64,000 nt of DNA from Clostridia bacterium UC5.1-2E3 (GCA_001304875.1 BBZO01000012.1:30478-94477); one strand, 5' to 3'; positions 48,405 to 58,929 are shown, counted from the stretch's first letter. Notes: a model not told the origin generated them from the sequence alone. Program-made: numbers and translations.

Positions 48405-49407
48405 ATGAGCAGAAAGATCATCACGACGGAGGTCACGGAGGAGGACAAAAAGGTGGAGACGAATCTCCGCCCCCAGCTTCTCAAGGACTATATCGGACAG
48501 GATAAAATAAAAGAGAATATAAAAATTTACATCGACGCGGCCAGAAGCCGCGGGGAGGCGCTGGACCACGTGCTGTTCTACGGCCCGCCGGGCCTGGGAA
48601 AGACCACGCTCTCTGGCATCATCGCCAACGAGATGGGGGTCAACATGAAGGTGACCTCCGGCCCGGCCATCGAAAAGCCTGGCGAGATGGCGGCGATTTT
48701 AAACAATCTCCAGGAGGGCGACGTGCTCTTCGTGGACGAGATTCACCGGCTGAACCGGCAGGTGGAGGAGGTGCTGTACCCGGCCATGGAGGACTTCGCC
48801 ATCGACATCATGCTGGGAAAGGAGTCGGCGGCGCGTTCCATCCGGCTGGAGCTTCCGAAGTTCACACTGGTGGGAGCGACCACCAGGGCCGGACTTCTGA
48901 CGGCCCCCTTACGGGACCGCTTCGGCATCGTGCAGAAGATGGAGTTTTACACGCCGGCGGATTTAAAGGAGATCGTGCTGCGTTCTGCCAAGGTGCTGGG
49001 CGTGGAGATCGACGAGCAGGGCGCCTGGGAGATCGGGCGCAGGTCCAGGGGTACGCCCAGGCTTGCCAACCGGCTCTTAAAGAGAGTCCGGGATTTCGCC
49101 CAGGTGAAGTACGACGGCGTCATCACGCTGGATGTGGCCAACTTTGCGCTGGACATTCTGGACGTGGACAAGATGGGCCTGGACAACGACGACAGAAATA
49201 TTCTGCTGACGGTGATACAGAAATTTTCGGGTGGTCCGGTGGGCCTGGATACGCTGGCCGCCGCCCTCGGCGAGGACGCCGGGACGCTGGAGGACGTGTA
49301 CGAGCTACCTTTTAATGAACGGGCTGATTAACCGGACGCCCAGGGGCCGGGTGGCCACGGAGGCCGCCTACAGGCATCTGGGGCTGTCCATGAACGAGAC
49401 GGAATAG
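48405..49407 (+). CDS. ruvB: Holliday junction helicase subunit RuvB, frameshifted at the end
   Basis: AAA+ motor of about 334 residues. Walker [19 protein letters not shown], Walker [16 protein letters not shown], sensor 1 [19 protein letters not shown] and the arginine-finger region are complete. Near 49307 two C are missing (GAGCTACC for GAGCCCTACC), cutting off [21 protein letters not shown], the wing of the DNA-binding domain; it is present in the next frame to ETE. The ATG of [10 protein letters not shown] is preferred; a start 21 nt upstream is possible. Confidence 0.95.
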
Positions 49408-49431
49408 ATTTTAAGACGGGAGAGCTGTGAG

Positions 49432-49878
49432 ATGGAATCAAAGAATTATGCGGAAGTGCTCATTGGCGGGCACGTATATACACTGGGCGGAGCCGAGGAG
49501 GAGGGATACCTCCAGCGGGTCGCCAGCTACATCAACGAGAAGATGAGCCAGCTTAAAAAGCAGCCGGGCTTCACCAGACAGAGCGCCGACTATCAGGCGG
49601 TCATGGTGCAGTTAAACCTGGCGGACGATTTCTTCAAGGCGAAGGAGGAGGCCGACCGGCTGGAGCAGAACGCCAGGGAGCTGGAGAAGGAGACCTACAG
49701 CTTAAAGCACGAGCTGATCAGCACCCAGATGAAGCTGGAGCAGCTGCAGCACGAGGTGGCGGATCTGAAAAAGCAGGCGGAGAGCTATAAGGCCGACGCC
49801 GAGCAGTTCCGCGCTTTGCAGGCGGCGAAGAACACGGCCCAGGGAGCGGGCCACGGCGCGCACAATAACCACAGATAG
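49432..49878 (+). CDS. zapA: Cell division protein ZapA
   Basis: Intact, 148 residues. The N-terminal globular part (YAEVLIGGHVYTLGGAEEEGYLQRVASYINEKM) is the ZapA fold; a long coiled coil follows (from about residue 65 to 130). ZapA crosslinks FtsZ filaments at midcell. It sits between ruvB and the U32 peptidase, the usual clostridial order. Confidence 0.9.
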   Translation: MESKNYAEVLIGGHVYTLGGAEEEGYLQRVASYINEKMSQLKKQPGFTRQSADYQAVMVQLNLADDFFKAKEEADRLEQNARELEKETYSLKHELISTQMKLEQLQHEVADLKKQAESYKADAEQFRALQAAKNTAQGAGHGAHNNHR

Positions 49879-49987
49879 CGGAAACACCGATAGCGGAGGG
49901 GAGGATGTCACACAGGAAGGGGCATCCTTTTTGCGCGGAGGAAGAGACGGAGAGAAAGAGAAGAAGAATGGGAAAGGAGGAACACGG

Positions 49988-52244
49988 ATGAGACGGAATG
50001 CGGTGGAGATTCTGGCCCCGGCGGGCTCCTGGGAGAGCATGGCGGCCGCCTTCAATGCGGGGGCGGACGCGGTCTATATCGGCGGAAGCCGCTTCGGCGC
50101 GCGGGCGTTTGCCGACAATCTGGACGAAGCCGGATGGTGGAGGCCATCCGCTACGCCCACCTGCACGGGCGAAAGCTCTACATGACGGTGAACACGCTGA
50201 TGAAGGAGGAGGAGCTCTCAGAGCTCTACGCCTACTTAAGGCCCTACTATGAGGCGGGGCTGGACGCGGTCATCGTGCAGGACATGGGCGTGTTTTCCTT
50301 TGTGAAGAAATATTTCCCCGGCCTTCACATTCACGCCAGCACCCAGATGACCGTCACGGGCGCGGAGGGCGCGAAGATCCTGGCGGCGCTGGGGGCCGAG
50401 CGGGTGGTGACGGCCAGGGAGCTCTCCCTGGAGGAGATCAGACGGATCCACCGGGAAACCGGCGTGGAGATCGAGAGCTTCGTCCACGGGGCCTTATGCT
50501 ACTGCTATTCCGGCCAGTGCCTGCTAAGCAGCGTGATCGGCGGGAGGAGCGGGAACCGGGGCCGCTGCGCCCAGCCCTGCCGTCTGCCCTACGAGGTAAA
50601 AAAGGATGGGCGGACGCTGAACCGCAGGGACGAGCGGTATGTCTTAAGCCTTAAGGATCTCTGTACGCTTAAGATTCTGCCGGATATTCTGGAGGCCGGC
50701 GTCTACTCGTTAAAGATCGAGGGGCGCATGAAGAGCCCCCGCTATACCGCCGGCGTGGTGAGCATTTACAGGAAATACGTGGATAAATATCTGGAGAGCG
50801 GGAGAGAGGGGTACCGGGTGGACCCGGCGGACGAGAAACAGCTTCTGGAGCTCTTCGACCGCGGCGGTTTCACCGCGGGTTACTACAGGGAGCACAATGG
50901 CCGCGATATGGTGGCATTGAAGGAGAAGCCGGCGTTCCGCGAGGGAAACGCGGCGCTGTTCGACTACCTGGATAAAACCTACGTGAACGCGGCGCTTAAA
51001 GAACCCATGACCGGCTGCGTGCGGCTGGCGGTGGGATGTCCGGCCGTCCTCACACTGGAGAGCGGCGGGCAGCGCGTGGAGGTCACGGGGGAGACGGTTC
51101 TCGAGGCCTTGAACCGCCCCATGGACGAGGCGGCCGTGGCAAAGCAGATGAAGAAGACCGGAAACACGCCGTTTACATGGGAACGGCTCACGGTGGAGCT
51201 GGACGGCCAGGTGTTCCTGCCGGTGCAGGTGCTAAATGACCTGCGCAGGAGAGGCGTGGAGGCGCTGGAGCGGGCCATCGTGGGACAGTACGAGAGAGTG
51301 TGCGCGGAAGACGCGCGGAGCGGAGGCGGACCGGATGAGCGTCAGCCGGATGCGGCGTGCGTGCGGGAAATTCCTGCGGACGACGTGCAGCATGAGGCTT
51401 CACCTTCGCGGTCTCTCTGGAGCGCCCGGACGCGCTGGACGCGGCGCTGCGGGCGGTTCGTGAAGCCTCCGCGGCTAACACCGCGGGGCGGGACGAACGT
51501 TTCGCGGTCTACTTAGACAGCACCGGCTTTCCGCCTTCCGCGTGGAAGGACGCCGTAAAACAATGCCGCGGGGCCGGCGCGTCCTGCCTTTTGAAGCTTC
51601 CGCAGATCTTCCGCCAGGAGGCGCGGCGATATTTTGAGACCCACAGGAGCGCGCTGTTTGCGGCGGAGTTTGACGGCCTGGTCATCGGCTCCATGGAGGA
51701 GATCCAGTTTTTAAAGGACATGGGCTGGGAGAAGCCGCTGGTATTCGACCACAACCTCTACGGCTTCAACCACATGGCCGCAGAGCTCTATGAGTCTCTG
51801 GGCGCCGTGCGGCAGACGATCCCGCTGGAATTAAATTACCGCGAGATTCTGAAAACCGGCGGCCGCGGAAAGGAGCTCATCGTCTACGGCCACATGCCGG
51901 TGATGGTCTCCGCCCAGTGCATCCAGAAGACCGTGGGCGGGTGCACGAAAAAAGAGGGCATACTTACCATAAAGGACCGGATGGGAAAGGAATTTCCGGT
52001 GAAAAACCACTGCCGGTTCTGCTGCAATACAATTTACAACACAAGCCCCTTAAGCCTTCTCCATGAGCGGGCGGCCATCGGGGAAATCGCTCCGGCGGCG
52101 GTGAGGCTGCAGTTTACGGTGGAGAGCCCGGAGGAGACGGAGCGCATCGTCCGCGCGTTCGCGGATGCGCTTATCGGCGGGCTTGAGGTGAAGGATCCCC
52201 TTCCGGAAATGACCCGAGGGCATTTCCGCAGAGGGGCGGAGTAG
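49988..52244 (+). CDS. U32 family peptidase (RlhA/YdcP-like), frameshifted
   Basis: About 752 residues. The N-terminal U32 domain shows EILAPAGSWESMAAAFNAGADAVYIGG and the Cys-rich signature SGQCLLSSVIGGRSGNRGRCAQPCR; GVYSLKIEGRMKSPRYTAGVV follows. The C-terminal half contains a second U32-like part with CIQKTVGGC and NHCRFCCNTIYN. Related proteins hydroxylate 23S rRNA or tRNA with Fe-S chemistry. Two one-base losses: GCCGGATGG for GCCGGGATGG near 50132, and GAGGCTTC for GAGGGCTTC near 51392. ftsW/rodA follows after 8 bp. Confidence 0.88.
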
Positions 52245-52252
52245 GTGAGAGA

Positions 52253-53575
52253 TTGACGGTTTTAGTGATCGAGCTTTCAAAGTATCTGATGATACTGCTC
52301 ATAGCGATTTACACGTATTACAATTTTAAATTTTTCAGCATTGCGGACGAGGAGGGGAAAAACCGCCTCTGCGGGCGGCAGAACTTTGCCATGTTCCTGC
52401 TGCACATCCTGGCCTATGTGGTCCTCTATCTGAACACCGAGGACGTGAAGGTGCTGGTGTTCTTCGGGGTGCAGTTTGTGTTTTTCCTCTGTTACATCTA
52501 CCTGTACCGGCTGTTTTACAGGAACGTGTCCAGGCTTCTGGTGAACAACACCTGCATGCTTCTGTGCATCAGCTTTATTATGATGACGCGGCTGGACTCT
52601 GGCAAGGCGGCGCGCCAGTTTGTGATCGCGGCGGCGGCCGCGGTGCTCACCTGGATCATCCCCTACATCATTGACCGGGTGTGGCAGTTAAGCAAAATCC
52701 CGTGGATCTACGGGATTCTGGGGCTGGCGCTTCTGGCGGCGGTGTGGCTTCTGGGAAATACCAGCTACGGGGCGCAGCTCTCCATCAACATCGGGGGCTT
52801 CTCCTTCCAGCCGTCGGAGTTTGTGAAGATCAGCTTCGTGTTCTTCGTGGCCACCATGTTCTACCGGTCGCTGGAATTTAAGAATATTCTGGTGACGACG
52901 GCGGTGGCGGCGGCCCACGTGCTGATCCTGGTGCTCTCCAAGGATCTGGGAAGCGCGCTGATTTTCTTCGTCACCTACCTGCTGATGCTTTTCGTGGCCA
53001 CCTCCAGTTTCATATATCTGCTGGCGGGGACGGCCTCGGGCGCAGCGGCGGCGGTGGCTGCCTGCGGGCTGTTTTCCCACGTGCAGAAACGGGTCGCCGT
53101 CTGGAGAAATCCGTGGAGCGATATCTCCGGTTCCGGCTACCAGATCGCCCAGTCCCTGTTTGCCGTGGGCACCGGCGGCTGGTTCGGCATGGGGCTCTAT
53201 CAGGGAATGCCAAAATCCATCCCGGTGGTGGAGAAGGATTTCATGTTCGCGGCCATCTCTGAGGAGCTGGGCGGGATTTTCGCGCTCTGCGTCATTTTCA
53301 TCTGTCTGGGCTGCTTTTTGCAGTTCATGCTGATCGCAAACAAGATGCAGGCCATGTTCTACAAAATGATCGCCTTCGGGCTGGGCGTGGTCTACATCAC
53401 CCAGGTGTTTTTAACCATCGGCGGCGTGGTGAAATTCATCCCCTCCACGGGCGTGACGCTGCCCTTTGTGAGCTACGGCGGCAGCTCGATTTTAAGCACA
53501 TTTATCATTTTCGGCGTGATCCAGGGACTCTATATCCTGAAGCGGAACGAGGAGGAAGAAGATGAAGCGGCGTAA
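52253..53575 (+). CDS. FtsW/RodA/SpoVE family peptidoglycan glycosyltransferase
   Basis: Intact, 440 residues, about ten transmembrane helices. Family markers: NIGGFSFQPSEFVKI, LSKDLGSALIFF, VEKDFMFAAISEELGGIF and the final STGVTLPFVSYGGSS. It polymerises lipid II glycan strands with a cognate class B PBP. The TTG start follows AGGTGAGA. The downstream PBP gene overlaps it by 14 bp, so the two are a coupled pair, as in RodA-PBP2 or FtsW-FtsI; which of these it is remains open. Confidence 0.93.
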   Translation: MTVLVIELSKYLMILLIAIYTYYNFKFFSIADEEGKNRLCGRQNFAMFLLHILAYVVLYLNTEDVKVLVFFGVQFVFFLCYIYLYRLFYRNVSRLLVNNTCMLLCISFIMMTRLDSGKAARQFVIAAAAAVLTWIIPYIIDRVWQLSKIPWIYGILGLALLAAVWLLGNTSYGAQLSINIGGFSFQPSEFVKISFVFFVATMFYRSLEFKNILVTTAVAAAHVLILVLSKDLGSALIFFVTYLLMLFVATSSFIYLLAGTASGAAAAVAACGLFSHVQKRVAVWRNPWSDISGSGYQIAQSLFAVGTGGWFGMGLYQGMPKSIPVVEKDFMFAAISEELGGIFALCVIFICLGCFLQFMLIANKMQAMFYKMIAFGLGVVYITQVFLTIGGVVKFIPSTGVTLPFVSYGGSSILSTFIIFGVIQGLYILKRNEEEEDEAA

Positions 53576-55013
53576 AAAGGACCCGAGAGAAAATAAGAAT
53601 ATTCTCCATGTCACCTACGGCGTGGTGGGCGTTTTCGCGGCGCTCACCCTGTATTTCGGATATTTCATTCAGTTTCGCAGCGAGGAAGTGATCAACAATT
53701 CCTACAACGCCCGGCTCAACAGCTTCGCCGACCGCATCGTGCGCGGGAGCATTTTAAGCGACGACGGCACGGCGCTGGCCGAGACGCTGGTGGACGAGTC
53801 CGGCGGCGAGACCCGCTCCTACCCCTACGGGAGCCTGTTTGCCCACGTGGTGGGGTATTCGGGTCAGAACGGGAAGACTGGGCTGGAGGCGCTGGGGAAT
53901 TTCTATCTGCTGTCCTCCCACGTGAACCTGGCGGAGAAGGTGTTCAACGAGCTCATCGGCTCCAAAAACGTGGGCGACAACATTGTGACCACCCTGAATC
54001 TGGAGCTCCAGCAGGTGGCCTCCGACGCCCTGGGCGACCGGCGCGGGGCCGTGATTGTCATGGAGCCGGACACGGGAAAGGTGCTGGCCATGGTGTCAAA
54101 GCCGGGCTACGACCCCAACACCATCGACGCCGACTGGGCCGCGCTGACCTCGGAGGACAATAAAAGCGCCAATTTGTTGAACCGCGCGACCCAGGGCCTG
54201 TACCCGCCGGGGTCCACGTTCAAGATCATCACGCTTCTGGAATATATCAAAGAGCACCCGGATTACGAGAATTTCACCTTCGACTGTGACGGCGTCTACG
54301 AGAACGGCGACTATCAGATCCGCTGCTATCACCAGAACGCCCACGGAACCCAGACCCTTATGCAGGCTTTCGCCAACTCCTGCAACGGCGCCTTCGCCAG
54401 CCTGGGCCTGGAAGTAAATCCCGGAAAAATGCGCGATCTGGCGGAGCAGTTTCTCTACAACCAGTCGCTGCCCCTGGCGATCCCCTATAACAAGAGCTCC
54501 TACACCATGGAGGACGGGGCCGGTACGTGGGAGATCTTACAGACCTCCATCGGCCAGGGCAAGACCCAGACGACGCCCATGCACAATCTGATGCTGATTT
54601 CCGCCGTTGCCAACGGCGGCACCCTCATGAAGCCCTACTTTATCGACCGGGTGGAAAATGTGGGCGGACAGACCATAAAGAAGTTTATGCCGTCCAGCGC
54701 CGGCAGTCTGATGAGCGCCGGGGATGCCGGGCTTCTGACGGAGTTTCTCACGGACGTGGTGACGGAGGGAACCGGCTCTGCGGTGCGCACCGACGCCTAC
54801 ACCGTGGCCGGGAAGACCGGCTCCGCGGAGTTCGAGACGGGAAAGGAGACCCACGCCTGGTTCGTGGGCTTTGCCCCGGCGGAGGATCCGAAGGTGGCGG
54901 TCTGCGTGCTGGTGGAGGAGAGCGGCTCCGGCGGCCAGGTGGCCGCGCCCATCGCGCGGGCGATCTTTGACTGGGCTGCGTCCATGGATTCCGGCGAGGA
55001 GGAGAGTGAGTAA
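53562..55013 (+). CDS. Class B penicillin-binding protein
   Basis: Intact, 483 residues. One N-terminal anchor helix (VTYGVVGVFAALTLYFGYF), a short pedestal with RIVRGSILSDDGTALAET, and a transpeptidase domain: GSTFKIITLLE (SxxK serine), NSCNGAFASLG (SCN) and VAGKTGSAEFE (KTG). The dimerisation region is shorter than in FtsI or SpoVD, resembling the PbpA type paired with RodA-like proteins. It crosslinks peptides outside the membrane. Its stop overlaps the next start (TAATG). Confidence 0.93.
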   Translation: MKRRKKDPRENKNILHVTYGVVGVFAALTLYFGYFIQFRSEEVINNSYNARLNSFADRIVRGSILSDDGTALAETLVDESGGETRSYPYGSLFAHVVGYSGQNGKTGLEALGNFYLLSSHVNLAEKVFNELIGSKNVGDNIVTTLNLELQQVASDALGDRRGAVIVMEPDTGKVLAMVSKPGYDPNTIDADWAALTSEDNKSANLLNRATQGLYPPGSTFKIITLLEYIKEHPDYENFTFDCDGVYENGDYQIRCYHQNAHGTQTLMQAFANSCNGAFASLGLEVNPGKMRDLAEQFLYNQSLPLAIPYNKSSYTMEDGAGTWEILQTSIGQGKTQTTPMHNLMLISAVANGGTLMKPYFIDRVENVGGQTIKKFMPSSAGSLMSAGDAGLLTEFLTDVVTEGTGSAVRTDAYTVAGKTGSAEFETGKETHAWFVGFAPAEDPKVAVCVLVEESGSGGQVAAPIARAIFDWAASMDSGEEESE

Positions 55014-55791
55014 TGACTGATCTGCAAAGTATCCTGTTTCTTTGTCCCATGATGTTTCTGGCGGGCTTCATGGACGCCATCGCAGGCGGCGGCGGACTGA
55101 TCTCCCTGCCGGCCTACATATTTACGGGGATGCCCCTGCACAACGTCTACGGCTGCAACAAATTTGCCACCAGCTTAAACGCCTTCCTCTCGGCCTTCCG
55201 ATTCGTGAAAACGGGATCGTGGACTTGAAGATCGCGGTGCCCATGGGGATCTGGTGCTTTGTGAGCGCCTGGGCCGCGTCGAAAATCGTGCTGTTTCTGG
55301 ACGGGGAGTTTTTAAAGCTGATGATCGTGGCCGCCATGCCGGTGATCGCGGCGCTGATTCTGGTGCAGAGATCCTACCCGGAGACCAGCGGGCTTCACAC
55401 GCTGACCAGGCGGCAGATCGCCCTGCGGATGGCGCTCTGCGGCATCGTCATGGGGCTGTTCGACGGGATGCTGGGACCTGGCTCCGGGACGCTGGCCATC
55501 CTTCTGTGCACCCGTTTCCTCAAGCTGGATCTGCGCACGGCCAGCGGCAACGCAAAGACCATGGTATTTGCCACCACCCTGGCCTCGGCCATCTCCTACA
55601 CGATGGCGGGACAGGTGCTGTGGAATATCACGATCCCCGTGGCCCTCTGCGGAATCGCCGGCAGCTACATCGGCTCCGGCCTGGCCATGAAAAAGGGCGC
55701 AAAATTTATCCGGCCCATGATGCTGGTGATCGCGGCGCTTCTGATCATCAAGATGTTTGCTGATGTGCTGGCAAATTATGTTCATCTGTGA
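55013..55791 (+). CDS. TauE/SafE family membrane permease, frameshifted
   Basis: About 259 residues. The N-terminus FLAGFMDAIAGGGGLISLPAYIF and the repeat MGLFDGMLGPGSGTLAILL are the two family signature segments. One A is missing near 55209 (four A where five restore FVKNGIVDLKIAVPMGIW). Members export sulfite or organosulfonates; the substrate here is unknown. It overlaps the PBP stop codon and ends 9 bp before the convergent toxin gene. Confidence 0.88.
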
Positions 55792-55799
55792 ACGCGTTT

Positions 55800-56288
55800 T
55801 TATTTATTTTCCAGCATGGATTCGAGCGTGCGGTAGATTGAAAAAATATCGGGGAAAATAACTTTGGCGCCGCGTCGGGCCAGGGCGAGAACCTGCCGGG
55901 CGTTTTTGGTGACATCTGCCGCAATGCGGCCGTCGATCTGGATGGGGATATTATTTTTGTCGGTGTATGCGGTGAGATATGATTGGGTTGCCGGACACAT
56001 GTTTTGAATTAAAAAGGCGGTATTTCTTCCCAGAACAGTTCCAAAACGTATCGTGTTGCAGTGACCGTACCTTTTCGTTTTTTCCTGTTCTATTTTCTTG
56101 AATTTTTCATATTGGGAGGAAATAGGGATTATCCAATAGATGGAGGGAAGTCGGGAATCTGGAAATGCAAAGAAACAGGGCCGGTTATGTGGACTGCCAT
56201 CGAGCATATCCTTGTTTTTCATGAGTTTATCATCGGGGAAATCCAGATAATATTGATCTGAAAGAAAATATAGCTGTGCTTTAAGCAT
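55800..56288 (-). CDS. Type III toxin, CptN-like endoribonuclease (ToxN/AbiQ superfamily)
   Basis: Intact, 162 residues. SPHNRPCFFAF, YWIIPISSQYEKFKKI, TIRFGTVLGRNTAFLIQNMCP, IDGRIAADVTKNARQVLAL and VIFPDIF match the CptIN family pattern. In that family the protein is a guanylate- or adenylate-directed endoribonuclease inhibited by its own repeat RNA. Candidate active-site residues are the Ser-Ser pair with nearby Lys and His34 (inferred from ToxN). The ATG follows AGGAGGTGA, a maximal ribosome site, directly behind a terminator. The organisation promoter, repeats, terminator, toxin is diagnostic of type III systems. A role in phage defence or plasmid-like maintenance is likely. Confidence 0.87.
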   Translation of the reverse strand: MLKAQLYFLSDQYYLDFPDDKLMKNKDMLDGSPHNRPCFFAFPDSRLPSIYWIIPISSQYEKFKKIEQEKTKRYGHCNTIRFGTVLGRNTAFLIQNMCPATQSYLTAYTDKNNIPIQIDGRIAADVTKNARQVLALARRGAKVIFPDIFSIYRTLESMLENK

Positions 56289-56301
56289 GGAATCACCTCC
56301 T

Positions 56302-56338
56302 AATAAAAAGTAAAGCCCTGTCATATGACAGAGCTTTA
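56302..56338 (-). terminator. Terminator between antitoxin repeats and toxin gene
   Basis: TAAAGCTCTGTCAT pairs with ATGACAGGGCTTTA (one G-T wobble), followed by CTTTTTATT. In type III loci this leaky terminator sets the ratio of antitoxin RNA to toxin mRNA. Confidence 0.9.
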
Positions 56339-56461
56339 CATGCATTTTGTTCCTGACCACTTATCAGCCGCATGTCAGGGAGCGGACAATATTTGTAATC
56401 CTGAACATTTGTAAGCCGCATATCAGGGAGCGGCAGGATTTTGTGGGCAAATCTGTCCTTT
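56338..56461 (-). ncRNA. Type III antitoxin RNA, CptI-like, two 48-nt repeats plus a partial unit
   Basis: Repeat 1 spans 56433-56386 and repeat 2 spans 56385-56338, both 48 nt and starting CCGCTCCCTGA. Each can form an H-type pseudoknot: CCGC pairs with GCGG (stem 1), and CCTGA in its loop pairs with TCAGG downstream (stem 2). In repeat 2, stem 2 extends to CCTGAC with GTCAGG. A degenerate partial unit (CTGATAAAGGACAGA through ACAAAATCCTG) precedes them. The toxin would process and be bound by these units. Confidence 0.87.
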
Positions 56462-56467
56462 ATCAGT

Positions 56468-56496
56468 ATTATACGCGTGCACGGGAAATATGTCAA
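56468..56496 (-). promoter_or_regulatory. Promoter of the toxin-antitoxin locus
   Basis: TTGACA, exactly 17 bp, TATAAT: a perfect consensus, in keeping with the high antitoxin level such loci need. Confidence 0.9.
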
Positions 56497-56607
56497 TCCG
56501 GGATTATTTATAATCTTGCATAATGCATGGAAACGAGTTATACTAAAACCAGTCTTAGGGCACACCACGAGGCGGAAATCATTTTCGCCCGATCAGGAGG
56601 AATTGCA

Positions 56608-57059
56608 ATGATAGAGGCAACGAGCTGTGGCGGTGTGGTTATTTTTCGAGGTAAAATTCTGGTTTTATATAAGAATTACAAAAACAAATATGAAGGTTGG
56701 GTTTTGCCGAAAGGAACTGTAGAAGCGGGAGAGGACTATAAGACGACGGCGCTCCGCGAGGTGAAGGAGGAGGCTGGTGTCAGTGCGTCCATCATCAAGT
56801 ACGTCGGCAAGAGCCAGTATTCGTTCAACACCCCCCAGGACATGGTGGAGAAGGACGTGCACTGGTATCTGATGATGGCCGACAGCTATTACAGCAAACC
56901 ACAACGGAGGAGTATTTCATCGACTCCGGATACTACAAATTTTACGAGGCCTACCATCTGCTCAAGTTTTCCAACGAGAAGCAGATTCTGGAGAAGGCCT
57001 ACAACGAGTACCTGGATTTAAAAAAGAGCAACCTGTGGGGAAGCAAGAAATATTTCTAA
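56608..57059 (+). CDS. Nudix hydrolase, frameshifted
   Basis: About 150 residues. The Nudix box is complete: GTVEAGEDYKTTALREVKEEAGV, with the metal-binding REVKEE. One A is missing near 56902 (CCACAACGG for CCACAAACGG); repair gives TEEYFIDSGYYKFYEAYHLL. Such enzymes hydrolyse nucleoside diphosphate derivatives. AGGAGGAATTGCA before ATG is strong. Confidence 0.88.
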
Positions 57060-57075
57060 GCCAGGAAGAAAACAG

Positions 57076-57113
57076 GAGAGGACTCATGCCGCCCGCGGCA
57101 CGGTCCTTTTTCT
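57076..57113 (+). terminator. Terminator after the Nudix gene
   Basis: AGGAC pairs with GTCCT with an inner TGCCGC/GCGGCA, then TTTTCTG. Confidence 0.7.
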
Positions 57114-57213
57114 GTTTCCAGAAAGGAGACTCCGCATAATTGCGAGTCATCCCGCAGATACTAGGAGCACTTAGTGAGGTTTTCCGTAAGATTTCAGAGA
57201 GGAGAAGAGAAAA

Positions 57214-58699
57214 ATGAGCAAGACGTTTGACAAGCTGCAGCCGTACATGGAGCGGGCCATGGCCATCCACACGGCCATGACGCTGTTCGAGTGGGACAAC
57301 GAGACGCTGGCCCCGAAGGAAGCCGGCCCTCTGACTGCCAGAGTGATCGGGACGCTGTCGGAGGAGTACATGGAGATTCTGCCTGCGGCGAGGTGAAAAA
57401 GCTTCTGGCCAGGTGCGCGAAGGAGGAGGGGTTAACCGGACGGGAAAAGGCCATTGTGCGCGAGCTTCGGGAGGAAAATGAAAAACTGGCCGTCATACCG
57501 CCTGAGGAGTACGGCGATTTCGCCAGACTGAAGGCCGAGGCCGCGTCCGTCTGGGCGAAGGCGAAGGCAAACAGCGATTTCTCTGCCTTTGCGCCGACGC
57601 TTAGGAAAATTGTGGACTACTCAAAAAAGTTCGCCTCCTACCGGGCGAAGAAGGGGCAGAAGCTCTATGACGTGCTCCTGGACGAATACGAGAAAGGTTT
57701 CGACATGGAGACGCTGGACCAGTTCTTCGGCGAGCTCAAGGAGCACCTGGTGCCGCTGCTTAAGGAGGTCACGGAGAAATCAGGGAGCGTCAGGGACGAT
57801 TTCCTCACCGGCGATTTTCCCGACGAGGCCCAGGACCGGGCGGCCAGATTCCTGGCGGAGTACGTGGGTTTCGACTTCGAGCGGGGCGTGTATGCGCTGA
57901 GCGCCCACCCGTTCACCACCAATCTCCACAACCACGACGTGAGAATCACCAGCCACTACGGGAAACGCGCGGACAGCTCCCTGTTCTCCGTGATCCACGA
58001 AGCCGGCCACGGCCTCTACGAGCTGGGCATCCGCGACGATCTGACGCTGACGCCGGTGGGACAGGGGGCTTCCATGGGAATGCACGAATCCCAGTCCAGG
58101 TTTTTCGAGAACATCCTGGGCCGCAGCCAGGCATTCTGGGAACCGGTTTACGGCAACATGCAGGAAATATTCCCCCAGTTTAAGGACGTGTCCCTGAAAC
58201 AGTTCGTGCGGGCCGTCAACAAGGTAAAGCCGGGCTCATCCGCACCGAGGCCGACGAGCTGTCCTACTGCCTGCACGTGCTGGTGCGCTATGAGATCGAG
58301 AAAATGCTCATCGAGGAGGACCTGGACGTAGAAAAGCTCCCGCAGATCTGGAATGACAAATACGAGGAATACTTAGGCGTGCGCCCCGCAAACGACGCCG
58401 AGGGCGTCCTCCAGGACATCCACTGGTCCCAGGGCTCCATCGGCTATTTCCCATCCTACGCCCTGGGCAGCGCCATCGGCGCCCAGCTCTACTGCCACAT
58501 GAAAAAATTCATGGATGTGGACGCGCTGCTTCGCGAGGGCCGCATTTCGGTGATCCGCGAATATCTGCGGGACCACATCCATCAGTACGGCAAAATGAAA
58601 ACCACCCGTGAACTTCTCATGGACGCCACCGGGGAAGACTTCAACGCCAGATATTATGTGAGATATCTGGAGGAAAAGTACAGAAACCTGTTCGGCTGA
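57214..58699 (+). CDS. M32 (Taq-type) metallocarboxypeptidase, frameshifted
   Basis: About 495 residues, standard for M32. The zinc motif VIHEAGHGLYELGI is intact, with HPFTTNLHNHDVRIT, GMHESQSRFFENILG and a C-terminal SQGSIGYFPSYALGSAIGAQ matching the family. It trims C-terminal residues from peptides in the cytosol. Two one-base losses: near 57386 (GAGATTCTG for GAGATTTCTG) and near 58232 (CCGGGCTC for CCGGGGCTC). AGAGAGGAGAAGAG precedes ATG. Confidence 0.92.
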
Positions 58700-58929
58700 C
58701 TGCGCCTTTCCATAACGGGCAATATGGCTGCCGTCAGCATGGCGGGGCGGGGAGTATTCCCACAAGGTCATAGGCACGAGCGATTTTTGAAAAATCCCTT
58801 GATCTTTTTAGGGGTGTGTGGTAAACTAAACAGAAATAAGTTTCTGCCGAGAAACGCTTATTTTTGCTCCGTTAGGCCATTGAAGGAGTAAAAGTAGGCG
58901 TTTATTTTTTAAGGATTATGGAGGGCTAT

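Noticed and set aside
56338..56461. Possible CRISPR array
   Set aside because: Two adjoining 48-nt repeats without unique spacers or cas genes; the placement before a toxin gene fits a type III antitoxin.
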